From Canicola haemoglobinophilus (GTDB taxonomy: Bacteria; Pseudomonadota; Gammaproteobacteria; Enterobacterales; Pasteurellaceae), in assembly GCF_002015075.1 (NCBI RefSeq), contig NZ_MUXZ01000017.1:58328-122327 (forward strand): a DNA stretch of 64,000 nt. The letters are read 5' to 3'. Each line of letters starts with the position of its first letter. Position 1 is the stretch's first letter. This document shows positions 1 through 7,249 of the stretch, in pieces. The notes beneath the pieces were generated by a model, which did no database searches, was not told where the DNA came from, and saw only the letters and a program-made list of their open reading frames with translations. Made by a program: the position numbers and the translations under genes.

Positions 1-1
1 A

Positions 2-349
2 CTTTATTTCTGCATCGTTTGGGTCTTCCAAGTGAAATGGAACTTCGTGTACGTCATGGCATCATTATTCGTCTTCGATGTTGTATTGATGTTATTCTTA
101 GGTCAGTTCTTAAAACGTGCAACTCCTTATGAAGATAACAAAATCAACCATGCAAACGTTGATTTAACCAACTGGGAATATGCGAAATTGACTGTTGCGT
201 CATTAGTATTAGGCTTAGTTACTCTTTATACTATCTTGTCACCTTTAGGATTAGCTTCAGAACAAGGTAATACAAGCCTAATTTTAGGTGTATGGGCAGT
301 GTTACAAGTGATTGTAATCTTTGTATTCGGACGTAAACAAAAAGCATAA
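2..349 (+). CDS. SSS-family solute:sodium symporter, C-terminal end (partial)
   Basis: The frame is open to the left window edge, so this is the last ~115 residues of a longer membrane protein. Two strongly hydrophobic helices are visible, separated by a polar loop with an 'NVDLTNWEYAK' segment, followed by a short basic tail (GRKQKA). That loop-helix-tail pattern is what I recall for the end of sugar-type sodium:solute symporters (YidK/SGLT-like). The sulfatase gene starts 11 bp downstream, and E. coli likewise pairs yidK (symporter) with yidJ (sulfatase). I infer uptake of a sulfated or sugar substrate. Family is moderately sure; substrate is unknown. Confidence 0.6.
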   Translation, partial: LYFCIVWVFQVKWNFVYVMASLFVFDVVLMLFLGQFLKRATPYEDNKINHANVDLTNWEYAKLTVASLVLGLVTLYTILSPLGLASEQGNTSLILGVWAVLQVIVIFVFGRKQKA

Positions 350-360
350 AGGCGTTATCT

Positions 361-1809
361 ATGAATAATATTATCTATATTTTGCTTGATCAGGTGCGTA
401 AAGATATGTTGGGTACCTATGGTCACCAAATTGTTAAAACACCGAATTTAGATCGCTTAGCAAAAGATGGTATTCGCTTTAATAATGCATTTACACCAGC
501 TTCAGTGTGTGGTCCTGCGAGAACTTCACTTTTTACCGGATTAATGCCATCTAGCCATGGCATTATCAAAAATGGTGAAAAAGGCGGAACAGGGGAAATC
601 AGTCAAACTTCCCCGAATATTGCTCGCTTAGAAGGATATAACACCTATGTTGTAGGTAAATGGCATGTGGGTACTAAATCTGTGCCTGAAGATTATGACA
701 TCAAAGGGCATAATTTTGATGGCTACGGCTACCCTGGCAGTGGCGTGTATAAAAATTTAGTGTTTAATCAGCCACCAACACATTCCAACCGTTATAAAGA
801 ATGGTTGGAAGAAAAAGGTTATGAAGCACCGACGGTAAGTAATGCGTACTTTGGCGATAATCCTCATTTACGCGTACAAGAACTTTGCGGATTATTGTCG
901 GGAACGAAAGAAGAAACCATTGAGTATTTCATTATTGATGAAACTAAACGCTATATTCGAGAATCCTTAGCCGAAGGGAAACCGTTCTTTACATGGGTAA
1001 ACTTCTGGGGACCTCATACTCCTTGTGTTGTGCCTGAGCCTTATTATTCGATGTACGATCCACAACAAATCGTACTCGATGAAAGTTTCTTCACACCATT
1101 AGAAGGCAAACCAAACCATTTCCGCACCATTTCGAAAATGTGGGGAATGTGGGAAGCCAGCGAAGAGCATTGGCGTGAAGTGATCGCTAAATTCTGGGGC
1201 TACATTACAATGATTGATGATGCCATCGGCGAATTATTCACCTTCTTAGAAGAGAATAATCTCTATGACAACACCTTCCTTGTTGCTACAGCGGATCATG
1301 GTGATGCAATGGGCGCTCATCGAATGATTGAAAAAGGTGAATTTATGTTTGAATCCACCTACAACATTCCGTTGATCATCAAAGACCCAAAATCTGATCG
1401 TAAAAATCAAGTGGATGATAATCTCGTTTATCTACACGACTTAACTTCTACAGTTTACGATATTGCAGGGCAACAAATCCCAGAAGCATTCCAAGGGGAA
1501 ACCATCCTTCCAATCACTCGCCAAAACCAACCTAACCAACGCAAAGGGTTATTAGGGCAACTGGCAGGGCATTTCGTCTATTTCGAACAGCGAATGTGGC
1601 GTCGCAAAGATTACAAGCTAGCATTCAACGCGACTGATCTTTGTGAGCTATACGATATTCGCAAAGACCCAGATGAAATGCACAATCTCTTCTACGATCC
1701 TGAATACCGCGAGATCAAAAAAGAGATGTTGGAAGAAATGCGAGTAGAGATGAAACGTCTCAACGACCCGCTGGAAAATTGGGTATATCGTATTATTGAT
1801 GAAATCTAA
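361..1809 (+). CDS. Cys-type sulfatase (YidJ/arylsulfatase-like)
   Basis: A 482-residue alkaline-phosphatase-superfamily sulfatase. The N-terminus carries the metal-binding start ('YILLDQVRKDM') and the sulfatase signature C-G-P-A-R at residues 50-54. The Cys would be oxidised to formylglycine. Further motifs are 'GKWHVG' and 'ATADHGDAMGAH', which supply metal and sulfate ligands. I see no signal peptide, so it is probably cytoplasmic and hydrolyses an imported sulfate ester. Because it is the Cys form, it can be activated by the radical-SAM maturase encoded at 4067-5203. It lies 11 bp after the symporter gene, with AAGG upstream of ATG, so the two are probably one operon ending at the terminator at 1826-1850. 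The exact substrate cannot be read from sequence. Confidence 0.88.
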   Translation: MNNIIYILLDQVRKDMLGTYGHQIVKTPNLDRLAKDGIRFNNAFTPASVCGPARTSLFTGLMPSSHGIIKNGEKGGTGEISQTSPNIARLEGYNTYVVGKWHVGTKSVPEDYDIKGHNFDGYGYPGSGVYKNLVFNQPPTHSNRYKEWLEEKGYEAPTVSNAYFGDNPHLRVQELCGLLSGTKEETIEYFIIDETKRYIRESLAEGKPFFTWVNFWGPHTPCVVPEPYYSMYDPQQIVLDESFFTPLEGKPNHFRTISKMWGMWEASEEHWREVIAKFWGYITMIDDAIGELFTFLEENNLYDNTFLVATADHGDAMGAHRMIEKGEFMFESTYNIPLIIKDPKSDRKNQVDDNLVYLHDLTSTVYDIAGQQIPEAFQGETILPITRQNQPNQRKGLLGQLAGHFVYFEQRMWRRKDYKLAFNATDLCELYDIRKDPDEMHNLFYDPEYREIKKEMLEEMRVEMKRLNDPLENWVYRIIDEI

Positions 1810-1825
1810 AAAAATAACCTTTGTA

Positions 1826-1850
1826 GGACGCCACGCTGGCGTCCTTTTTT
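1826..1850 (+). terminator. Rho-independent terminator after the sulfatase gene
   Basis: Perfect 8-bp stem GGACGCCA/TGGCGTCC with a CGC loop, followed by six Ts, 17 bp after the sulfatase stop codon. Confidence 0.9.
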
Positions 1851-1955
1851 AATCCAAACAAGCGGTCGATTTTTTATTATTTTTTGCAAATTGAGTTGCG
1901 GACAATTCCAACCGCACTTTATCAAATCTACAAATTCCCCATTAAATTGATCTAT

Positions 1956-2155
1956 CAATAATTCCTATTTTCTTTTTTATAATTGTAACTTTTTCAAAAC
2001 ATAAAAAAGTTTAAAGTATAATTGAAACTTTTTTGATTTAGCAATGAAACTTCAATTATAAATACATTTGATGACAATACTTTTTAGGAGAAATAGTAGC
2101 TGAGTGTCCTCACAGGTGCCCGAAATATTATCAAAATATCACCGCACTTTTGGTT
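1956..2155. repeat. Dispersed intergenic repeat, copy A
   Basis: This non-coding stretch resembles 11421-11585. Shared blocks include ATTCCTATTTT, 'AATGAAACTTCAATTATA', a 'GTCCTCAC.GGT' block and 'ATCAAAAT.CACCGCACTTTTG'. Copy A is longer by ~35 bp through an AT-rich insertion and keeps an intact uptake-signal core (ACCGCACTT), which is decayed in copy B. Between this and the terminator (1851-1955) I see only AT-rich sequence, one ACAAGCGGT-type signal near 1858 and one ACCGCACTT near 1910. Confidence 0.6.
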
Positions 2156-2211
2156 GAATCTTAAACATTAATGAAGATACAAGTACTAGCGAGAAAAAAG
2201 TGAATCGATTA

Positions 2212-2625
2212 TTATGGTTTTTGAGTTATTTGATACATTTCCAACATCTGTCTCAATAGTGCAATTTCTTGCTTTTGATGTTCTATGGTTTCATCTTTAT
2301 GGGCAATAATTAGCTGTAGCTTTTCATTCTCGAAAATAAAATCTTTAAACTCTTTGAGTTCTGAGCCAATGTTTACCGCATTTACTCCCGAAACATAATG
2401 ATTCACTTGATAGGAAATGTTTCTATCACCAGAATTAATTAATTCTACGATATCCATATCGAAAATATTCGCAATCTGCTCTAACTTATCTAAAGTTAAT
2501 TTCGTTTCACCTCGTTCTAATTTTCCATAGCTATTTGGCGACAAGTGCATTTTTTCTGCCATTTGCTCTTGAGAAAATAAATGTTCTTCTCGCAGTACAC
2601 GAATACGTTCATTGATTTTTGTCAT
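2212..2625 (-). CDS. XRE-family transcriptional regulator with C-terminal coiled coil
   Basis: 137 residues. Residues ~5-62 form a Cro/C1-type helix-turn-helix domain ('SQEQMAEKMHLSPNSYGKLERG'). The last ~45 residues are Glu/Lys/Gln-rich and look like a coiled coil ('HKDETIEHQKQEIALLRQMLEM'). It is a clear relative of the XRE protein at 13675-14070, sharing domain order and the 'HKDE.IE' segment. RBS GAGGG precedes the ATG. A perfect palindrome 16 bp upstream of the start (2641-2656) suggests autoregulation. The gene runs opposite to its neighbours and separates the sulfatase from its maturase, so it may be an insert. Confidence 0.85.
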   Translation of the reverse strand: MTKINERIRVLREEHLFSQEQMAEKMHLSPNSYGKLERGETKLTLDKLEQIANIFDMDIVELINSGDRNISYQVNHYVSGVNAVNIGSELKEFKDFIFENEKLQLIIAHKDETIEHQKQEIALLRQMLEMYQITQKP

Positions 2626-2640
2626 AACGCCCTCTTTTTT

Positions 2641-2656
2641 CGATGTAAATACATCG
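2641..2656. promoter_or_regulatory. Candidate XRE operator palindrome
   Basis: CGATGTA-AA-TACATCG has perfect 7-bp arms and lies 16 bp upstream of the XRE start codon, where an autorepressor would act. That the neighbouring XRE protein binds it is inferred. Confidence 0.45.
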
Positions 2657-2934
2657 TTTTTAGGTTGATTACTTGCCTATTTCTTAATGGCAAAATAAGC
2701 GGTGCTCAGATATTCTAGCAAAGTTTGAATTTATCTACTAATCTAATTATTTGGGGTACCAATAAGTAAGCTCTTCAAAATTGTGGTGGAATAAGTCTAA
2801 ATAAATTTCCTTTTTAGAGGAATGTGAATTTTGCTCTAACGTTGGAACACCTAAAATGCAAACTTAAAACCATTGCGAAAATGGTGTTTAGTACCAATCA
2901 ATTATTTAAATAAACATATAGGAGAAAGAAAACT
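2657..2934. other. Intergenic region between XRE and the small unknown gene
   Basis: AT-rich sequence with no open frame worth calling. It presumably holds the promoter for the gene at 2935, which has a good RBS (AGGAGA, ~2921-2926). I see no repeat or RNA structure that I can support. Confidence 0.4.
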
Positions 2935-3282
2935 ATGGGATTTTTTGACGCTTTATTTGATGCAGGAAAAAGTATGGTATCTGCAGCAGAAGAAAAAAGT
3001 AAGGAACTTATTTCTACAAACTGGGAGCAAATGAAATCTTTTAATAGTGAACGTTTGAAAAGTTTTATTCAACCGAAAGGGGCAACTAATGCTCTAAGCA
3101 AAATTGCTCTGTTGAGATTATACGAAATTGATCATTATAGCTTTCGTCATTTTATGAATGATGAGCAAGTGAAAGCATCTATTATTCAATTTTGTAAAAG
3201 TAATCCAATACAAATGAATACTCATCGAAATGCGGACGAGTTTATTCGTGTTGCAAATAGAATTATCAGTGAATTATCTTAA
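2935..3282 (+). CDS. Small protein of unknown function
   Basis: 115 residues, well-placed AGGAGA ribosome site and its own terminator (3352-3378), so it is likely a real, singly transcribed gene. The N-terminus 'MGFFDALFDAGKSMVSAAEEKSKELI' is an amphipathic helix. The rest is mixed charged helix with no motif I recognise and no signal peptide or membrane segment. It is divergent from the XRE gene across ~310 bp and may be its target. No function is proposed. Confidence 0.65.
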   Translation: MGFFDALFDAGKSMVSAAEEKSKELISTNWEQMKSFNSERLKSFIQPKGATNALSKIALLRLYEIDHYSFRHFMNDEQVKASIIQFCKSNPIQMNTHRNADEFIRVANRIISELS

Positions 3283-3351
3283 AATTTAGGGTTGTAACTG
3301 GTGATTAAACAAATTACTTACAGAAATAAACGAACTACTTAAAAATTAAAG

Positions 3352-3378
3352 AAAGGCGAGATTAAACTCGCCTTTTTT
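3352..3378 (+). terminator. Rho-independent terminator
   Basis: Stem AAAGGCGAG/CTCGCCTTT with a 6-nt loop (ATTAAA), followed by Ts; lies 70 bp after the unknown gene. Confidence 0.88.
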
Positions 3379-3445
3379 GTTACATTATTCAATCAGTAAA
3401 TAACCAATAAAAACAACCGCACTTTTCCAATAAAAAAGGATAATT

Positions 3446-4042
3446 ATGACTAGCCAGCTAATTTTGCCATCAGATTTAAAGCATTGTCATCTCAGTTATT
3501 TGCATCAACTACCTAAAGGGATGACTGTTTACCAACAAGGAGAATCAGCACAGGGTTTTTATTTTCTAAAACAAGGGCTGATTGGGCTTTGTCATACCTT
3601 AGATAATGGCAAAGAAAGTTTGGTGCGTTTGTATAAACAAGGGGATTATTTTGGTTTTCGCACTTTATTTGGCTTGGGAGATGGGCGTTATCATTGTAAT
3701 GCGAAAGTATTAATTGAGGCGGAGATTGTGCAAGTTTGCCCTGAAGATATCGATCAATTTCTCGCACAAAATGCCCAATTAAGCAAAATCCTTATGCAGA
3801 CTCTTGCCAATGAATTAAGAGATGCGGAAGAGCGTTTAGCTAAAAGTGCTTATTTACGCACTTTAGATCGTGTGATTGATAGCCTATATTTTCTTACGAC
3901 CAACTTTCCTTACTATAATTGGACTTATCGTGAAATTGCCGAATATGCGGGCTGTGAAACAGAAACCGCCATTCGTATTGCCAAAGAATTGAAGCAAAAT
4001 GGCTTATTTAACAATGTATTACCTAACAATAAAAGCAAATAA
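3446..4042 (+). CDS. Crp/Fnr-family transcriptional regulator
   Basis: 198 residues. Residues ~20-110 form a cyclic-nucleotide-binding-type beta barrel ('GMTVYQQGESAQGFYFLKQGLIGL...VRLYKQGDYFG'). A dimerisation helix follows, then a C-terminal winged helix-turn-helix ('WTYREIAEYAGCETETAIRIAKELKQNGLF'). It lacks the N-terminal Cys cluster of FNR, so it is probably not an Fe-S oxygen sensor. The effector is unknown. It lies 24 bp upstream of the sulfatase-maturase gene in the same direction and may control that gene or the sulfatase operon. Confidence 0.82.
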   Translation: MTSQLILPSDLKHCHLSYLHQLPKGMTVYQQGESAQGFYFLKQGLIGLCHTLDNGKESLVRLYKQGDYFGFRTLFGLGDGRYHCNAKVLIEAEIVQVCPEDIDQFLAQNAQLSKILMQTLANELRDAEERLAKSAYLRTLDRVIDSLYFLTTNFPYYNWTYREIAEYAGCETETAIRIAKELKQNGLFNNVLPNNKSK

Positions 4043-4066
4043 GTGCGGTGAGTTTTAGGACGTTTT

Positions 4067-5203
4067 ATGGCATTTTTTACCCCACAAGCCCATTTTCATT
4101 TAATGGCAAAGCCGAGTAGTTTCCATTGTAATATCCAATGTAAATATTGTTTTTACCTACAAAAAGAACAGGATTTTGGTAAACAAGCGGCGTTTATGTC
4201 AACAGACACCTTGCGAAACTATATTAAAAATTACATAGAATCTCATGCGGGAAATCGAGTGGAATTTGCTTGGCAAGGTGGCGAGCCTACTTTGTTGGGC
4301 TTAGATTTTTTTAAAAGAGCGGTCAGTTTTCAACAAGAATTTGCCAATGGTAAAACCATTACTAATGCTTTTCAGACCAATGGCATAGCCTTAAATCAAC
4401 AATGGGCAGAATTTTTTAAACAGCATCATTTTCTTATTGGCTTATCCATTGACGGCATTGCTGCGGTGCATAATCGTTATCGCATCGCAAATAATGGGCA
4501 AGGCACTTTTGATCGTGTACTTAAATCTCTCGAGTTATTAAAAAAATATCAGGTGGATTTTAATACCTTGACCGTAGTAAACGATCAAAATTGGCAAAAA
4601 GGCAAAGAAACCTATTTAGCATTAAAAGAACTAGGCTCAACTTTTATGCAATTTATTCCCATTGTGGAAATAGCTCCATCGGACAAACTTCAGCCTTTTT
4701 CCGTGTCTTCCGAAGGATATGGGCGTTTTTTAGTGGATGTTTTTGAGCAATGGAAACAGCAAGATATTGGCAAAATCTTTGTTTTAGAATTTGATAATTT
4801 ATTGGGGCAATGGTTAGGTTATCCTTCAAGTAGCTGTGTTCAACAAGAGAGTTGTGGCAAATCTTTAGTGGTTGAAGCGAATGGCGATGTGTATAGCTGC
4901 GATCATTTTGTTTATCCAGAACATAAAATCGGCAATCTCAATCAAACGAGTTTAGTGGATTTAGTGCTTTCCAAACAGCAACGGCAATTTGGTTTTGCTA
5001 AGCAACAACTCACGCAAATTTGCGAACAATGTGAATTTAAGCGATTTTGTTATGGCGGTTGCCCGAAACATCGGATTATCGAAGTAAAAAATGAACCTGT
5101 TAAACATAATTATTTATGTGCCTCTTATCGTTACTTCTTTCAAAACACAGCACAAGATATGCAAAATATGAGCCAACAAATTCGTCTTGGACAATTCAGA
5201 TAA
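4067..5203 (+). CDS. Anaerobic sulfatase-maturating enzyme (radical SAM, anSME)
   Basis: 378 residues. The radical-SAM cluster motif CxxxCxxC is at C21, C25 and C28 (C-N-I-Q-C-K-Y-C). The following 'AWQGGEPTLLGLDFF' is typical of anSME (AslB/ChuR). The C-terminus has the SPASM auxiliary-cluster cysteines ('CGKSLVVEANGDVYSCDHFV' and 'CEQCEFKRFCYGGCPKHR'). Enzymes of this group oxidise the active-site Cys or Ser of sulfatases to formylglycine without oxygen. The obvious partner is the C-type sulfatase at 361-1809. The two are unlinked as an operon, separated by ~2.2 kb with the XRE and unknown genes. RBS GGA before the ATG is modest. Confidence 0.9.
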   Translation: MAFFTPQAHFHLMAKPSSFHCNIQCKYCFYLQKEQDFGKQAAFMSTDTLRNYIKNYIESHAGNRVEFAWQGGEPTLLGLDFFKRAVSFQQEFANGKTITNAFQTNGIALNQQWAEFFKQHHFLIGLSIDGIAAVHNRYRIANNGQGTFDRVLKSLELLKKYQVDFNTLTVVNDQNWQKGKETYLALKELGSTFMQFIPIVEIAPSDKLQPFSVSSEGYGRFLVDVFEQWKQQDIGKIFVLEFDNLLGQWLGYPSSSCVQQESCGKSLVVEANGDVYSCDHFVYPEHKIGNLNQTSLVDLVLSKQQRQFGFAKQQLTQICEQCEFKRFCYGGCPKHRIIEVKNEPVKHNYLCASYRYFFQNTAQDMQNMSQQIRLGQFR

Positions 5204-5216
5204 TTAAGGAGAAAAA

Positions 5217-6029
5217 ATGTTAATCCAACATATTCAACAAATCAGCTCGGAATTAAACCTATTTCATTACAATGAAATTCCCGTTTTAGAATTAAAGCAT
5301 TCACTTGGCGAAGCAAAAATTTCCCTACAAGGTGCACAGCTATTAAGCTGGAAACCAGCAAATGAGTCGCAAGATGTGCTGTGGTTAAGTGAAATCGATC
5401 CTTTTCAATTAGGTGTTGCAATTCGTGGAGGTATTCCACTTTGTTACCCTTGGTTTGGTGGAGCAAAACAACCGCCTCATGGTACGGCTCGTATTGCATT
5501 ATGGCAGCTTACAGATTACAGCATCGCTCAGGATAAAGTGCGGTTGGAATTTAGTTATTTTGATCAGCAACAAGTCCTACAAGCGAAAGTTTGTATGTTG
5601 TTTGATGATAAGTGTGAAGTACAATTTACCCATTGTACTGATGAACAGGTACAACTAGCATTACATAGCTATTTCAGTGTGGGCGATATTGCACAAGTGG
5701 AAGTGCATCCTTTGCCAACCGTTGCTTTTAATGCTGTTAGCCAACAAAAAGAACAATATCCATCGCCACGCAAAATTGATCAGCATATTGATTGTATTTA
5801 TGCCCTTGAGCAAAGCCAAAACCTGATTACAGATAAAAGCTATCAACGCCAAATTGAGATCGAACATCATAATGCCACAGAGTTAGTGTTATGGAATCCT
5901 TGGCATAAAGAAATGAGTGCGATGCAGCCGCAGGACTATAAAAATATGCTTTGCTTAGAAACCGCACGCTTAAGTCAATTATTGAATAAAGGGGATATGG
6001 TTTCAGTCGTGTTAAAAATTACAAAATAA
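5217..6029 (+). CDS. D-hexose-6-phosphate mutarotase / aldose-1-epimerase-like protein (YeaD family)
   Basis: 270 residues with the galactose-mutarotase fold pattern: 'GGIPLCYPWFG', 'HGTARIALW' and a C-terminal 'LVLWNPWHKEMSAM...CLETARLS'. These resemble YeaD/Ymr099c hexose-6-phosphate 1-epimerases. Start ATG has the strong RBS AAGGAG. It lies 13 bp after the maturase gene, so it is probably cotranscribed. It would interconvert anomers of hexose-6-phosphate in the cytoplasm. Whether it serves the sulfated-sugar pathway or is a housekeeping gene is unclear. Confidence 0.82.
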   Translation: MLIQHIQQISSELNLFHYNEIPVLELKHSLGEAKISLQGAQLLSWKPANESQDVLWLSEIDPFQLGVAIRGGIPLCYPWFGGAKQPPHGTARIALWQLTDYSIAQDKVRLEFSYFDQQQVLQAKVCMLFDDKCEVQFTHCTDEQVQLALHSYFSVGDIAQVEVHPLPTVAFNAVSQQKEQYPSPRKIDQHIDCIYALEQSQNLITDKSYQRQIEIEHHNATELVLWNPWHKEMSAMQPQDYKNMLCLETARLSQLLNKGDMVSVVLKITK

Positions 6030-6117
6030 CACCGCACTTTTGTTAAAAAATCGGCTTGCAAATTTTTTCATTTAATGAAATAATCCGCCGATTTTTTTAA
6101 CACATAGAGGAAGAAAA

Positions 6118-7125
6118 ATGAAAACACTACACATCAATCCACCATTACTCAACACACCATGTCCTTGGGCAAAAACATTAGATCAGTTGCGAGAGCTTTA
6201 TCATTGTAAGTCAACTGGCGCAGTGACCACGAGGACTTCAATGATAGATGGCTTTCCAGATGATCCTGCTGTAAATCAATTTGTTTTCTTTAATCCTTCC
6301 GACCATTCTCCTTCAATTCCAAATCTTTCAGAAAGTACCCCAGATCAAACAGCAACATTAAATACTATTGGCTTCAGCCCTTTTACCTTAGACGAATACC
6401 TCTCTTTCATTCAAACAATTTCTGACGAACTACCTGCTGATTTCCAACTTAAACCATTTATTGTTTCCGTGACTGGAACCCCTGAAGAAATGGGCAAGGC
6501 CTATGAAAAAATCACCGCATTCCAGCCTAAAGTAAAAATGGATTTAGCGATGGAAATTAACCTTTCTTGCCCAAACATTCCGGGTAAAATTTCCCCAGCT
6601 TATGACCGCGATGAATTGCTAACCTATCTTAACCAACTCAATCAAACCATTGCACAATTAAAACAAGCAAACCAATATCTTGAATTACCAATTGGTATTA
6701 AAACACCTCCATTTACCTATCAAGAGCAATATGATCGTGTAATAGATGCGTTGCTCAGCATTAGCCAGCAACAAGGCTTACCAATTCAATTTATTGTATC
6801 TACCAATACTCTTGGTTCTTCATTGTTGCTACAAAGCCAAGACTTACCAAATACCGTTCTCAAATCCATGGCTGGCACAGGCATTGGCGGAATGGCTGGC
6901 GCACCAATCCATCCACTTGCACTCGGTAATGTGTACACGTTACGCAAAATGTTAGATCAACATCCAGAATTACAATCCTTACAATTAATTGGTGTCGGTG
7001 GGGTAAGTGATATCGGCGGATATCAACGTATGAAAGCAGTTGGTGCTTATGCTGTCGGTATTGCCTCTGCAATTGGCTCAAAAGGTGTTGGCGTGTTTGA
7101 TGAAATTCATCAACACATCAGTTAA
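6118..7125 (+). CDS. Class 1A dihydroorotate dehydrogenase (fumarate type)
   Basis: 335 residues, FMN-dependent TIM barrel. The key segment 'MEINLSCPNIPGK' (residues ~145-157) carries the Cys used as catalytic base in class 1 enzymes; class 2 membrane enzymes have Ser there. Other motifs are 'IGIKTPPF', 'STNTLG' and 'IGVGGVSDIGGYQRMKAVGA' (phosphate-binding glycines). Soluble class 1A enzymes use fumarate as acceptor and resemble fungal URA1 and lactococcal PyrDA. H. influenzae uses a class 2 PyrD elsewhere (recalled), so this may be an additional, horizontally acquired enzyme. Start is set by GAGGAAG 8 bp upstream. It stands alone, ending at the bidirectional terminator. Confidence 0.85.
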   Translation: MKTLHINPPLLNTPCPWAKTLDQLRELYHCKSTGAVTTRTSMIDGFPDDPAVNQFVFFNPSDHSPSIPNLSESTPDQTATLNTIGFSPFTLDEYLSFIQTISDELPADFQLKPFIVSVTGTPEEMGKAYEKITAFQPKVKMDLAMEINLSCPNIPGKISPAYDRDELLTYLNQLNQTIAQLKQANQYLELPIGIKTPPFTYQEQYDRVIDALLSISQQQGLPIQFIVSTNTLGSSLLLQSQDLPNTVLKSMAGTGIGGMAGAPIHPLALGNVYTLRKMLDQHPELQSLQLIGVGGVSDIGGYQRMKAVGAYAVGIASAIGSKGVGVFDEIHQHIS

Positions 7126-7190
7126 TAACGAGTATTTTGGGTGCTAAATATGAGGACTTTTACTGATATTTAGCTCCATGCCTTACATAA

Positions 7191-7224
7191 AAAAGTCCCA
7201 TTATCAAAAAATAATGGGGCTTTT
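7191..7224. terminator. Bidirectional terminator between dihydroorotate dehydrogenase and torZ
   Basis: Stem AAAAGTCCCATTAT / ATAATGGGGCTTTT with a CAAAAA loop between two convergent genes; A/T tracts on both sides allow use in either direction. Confidence 0.75.
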
Positions 7225-7249
7225 CATCACATCTTAACTAAAAATGCGG

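Noticed and set aside
1826..2155. Prophage attachment site near the sulfatase terminator
   Set aside because: No integrase, tRNA gene or matching att core was found on either side.
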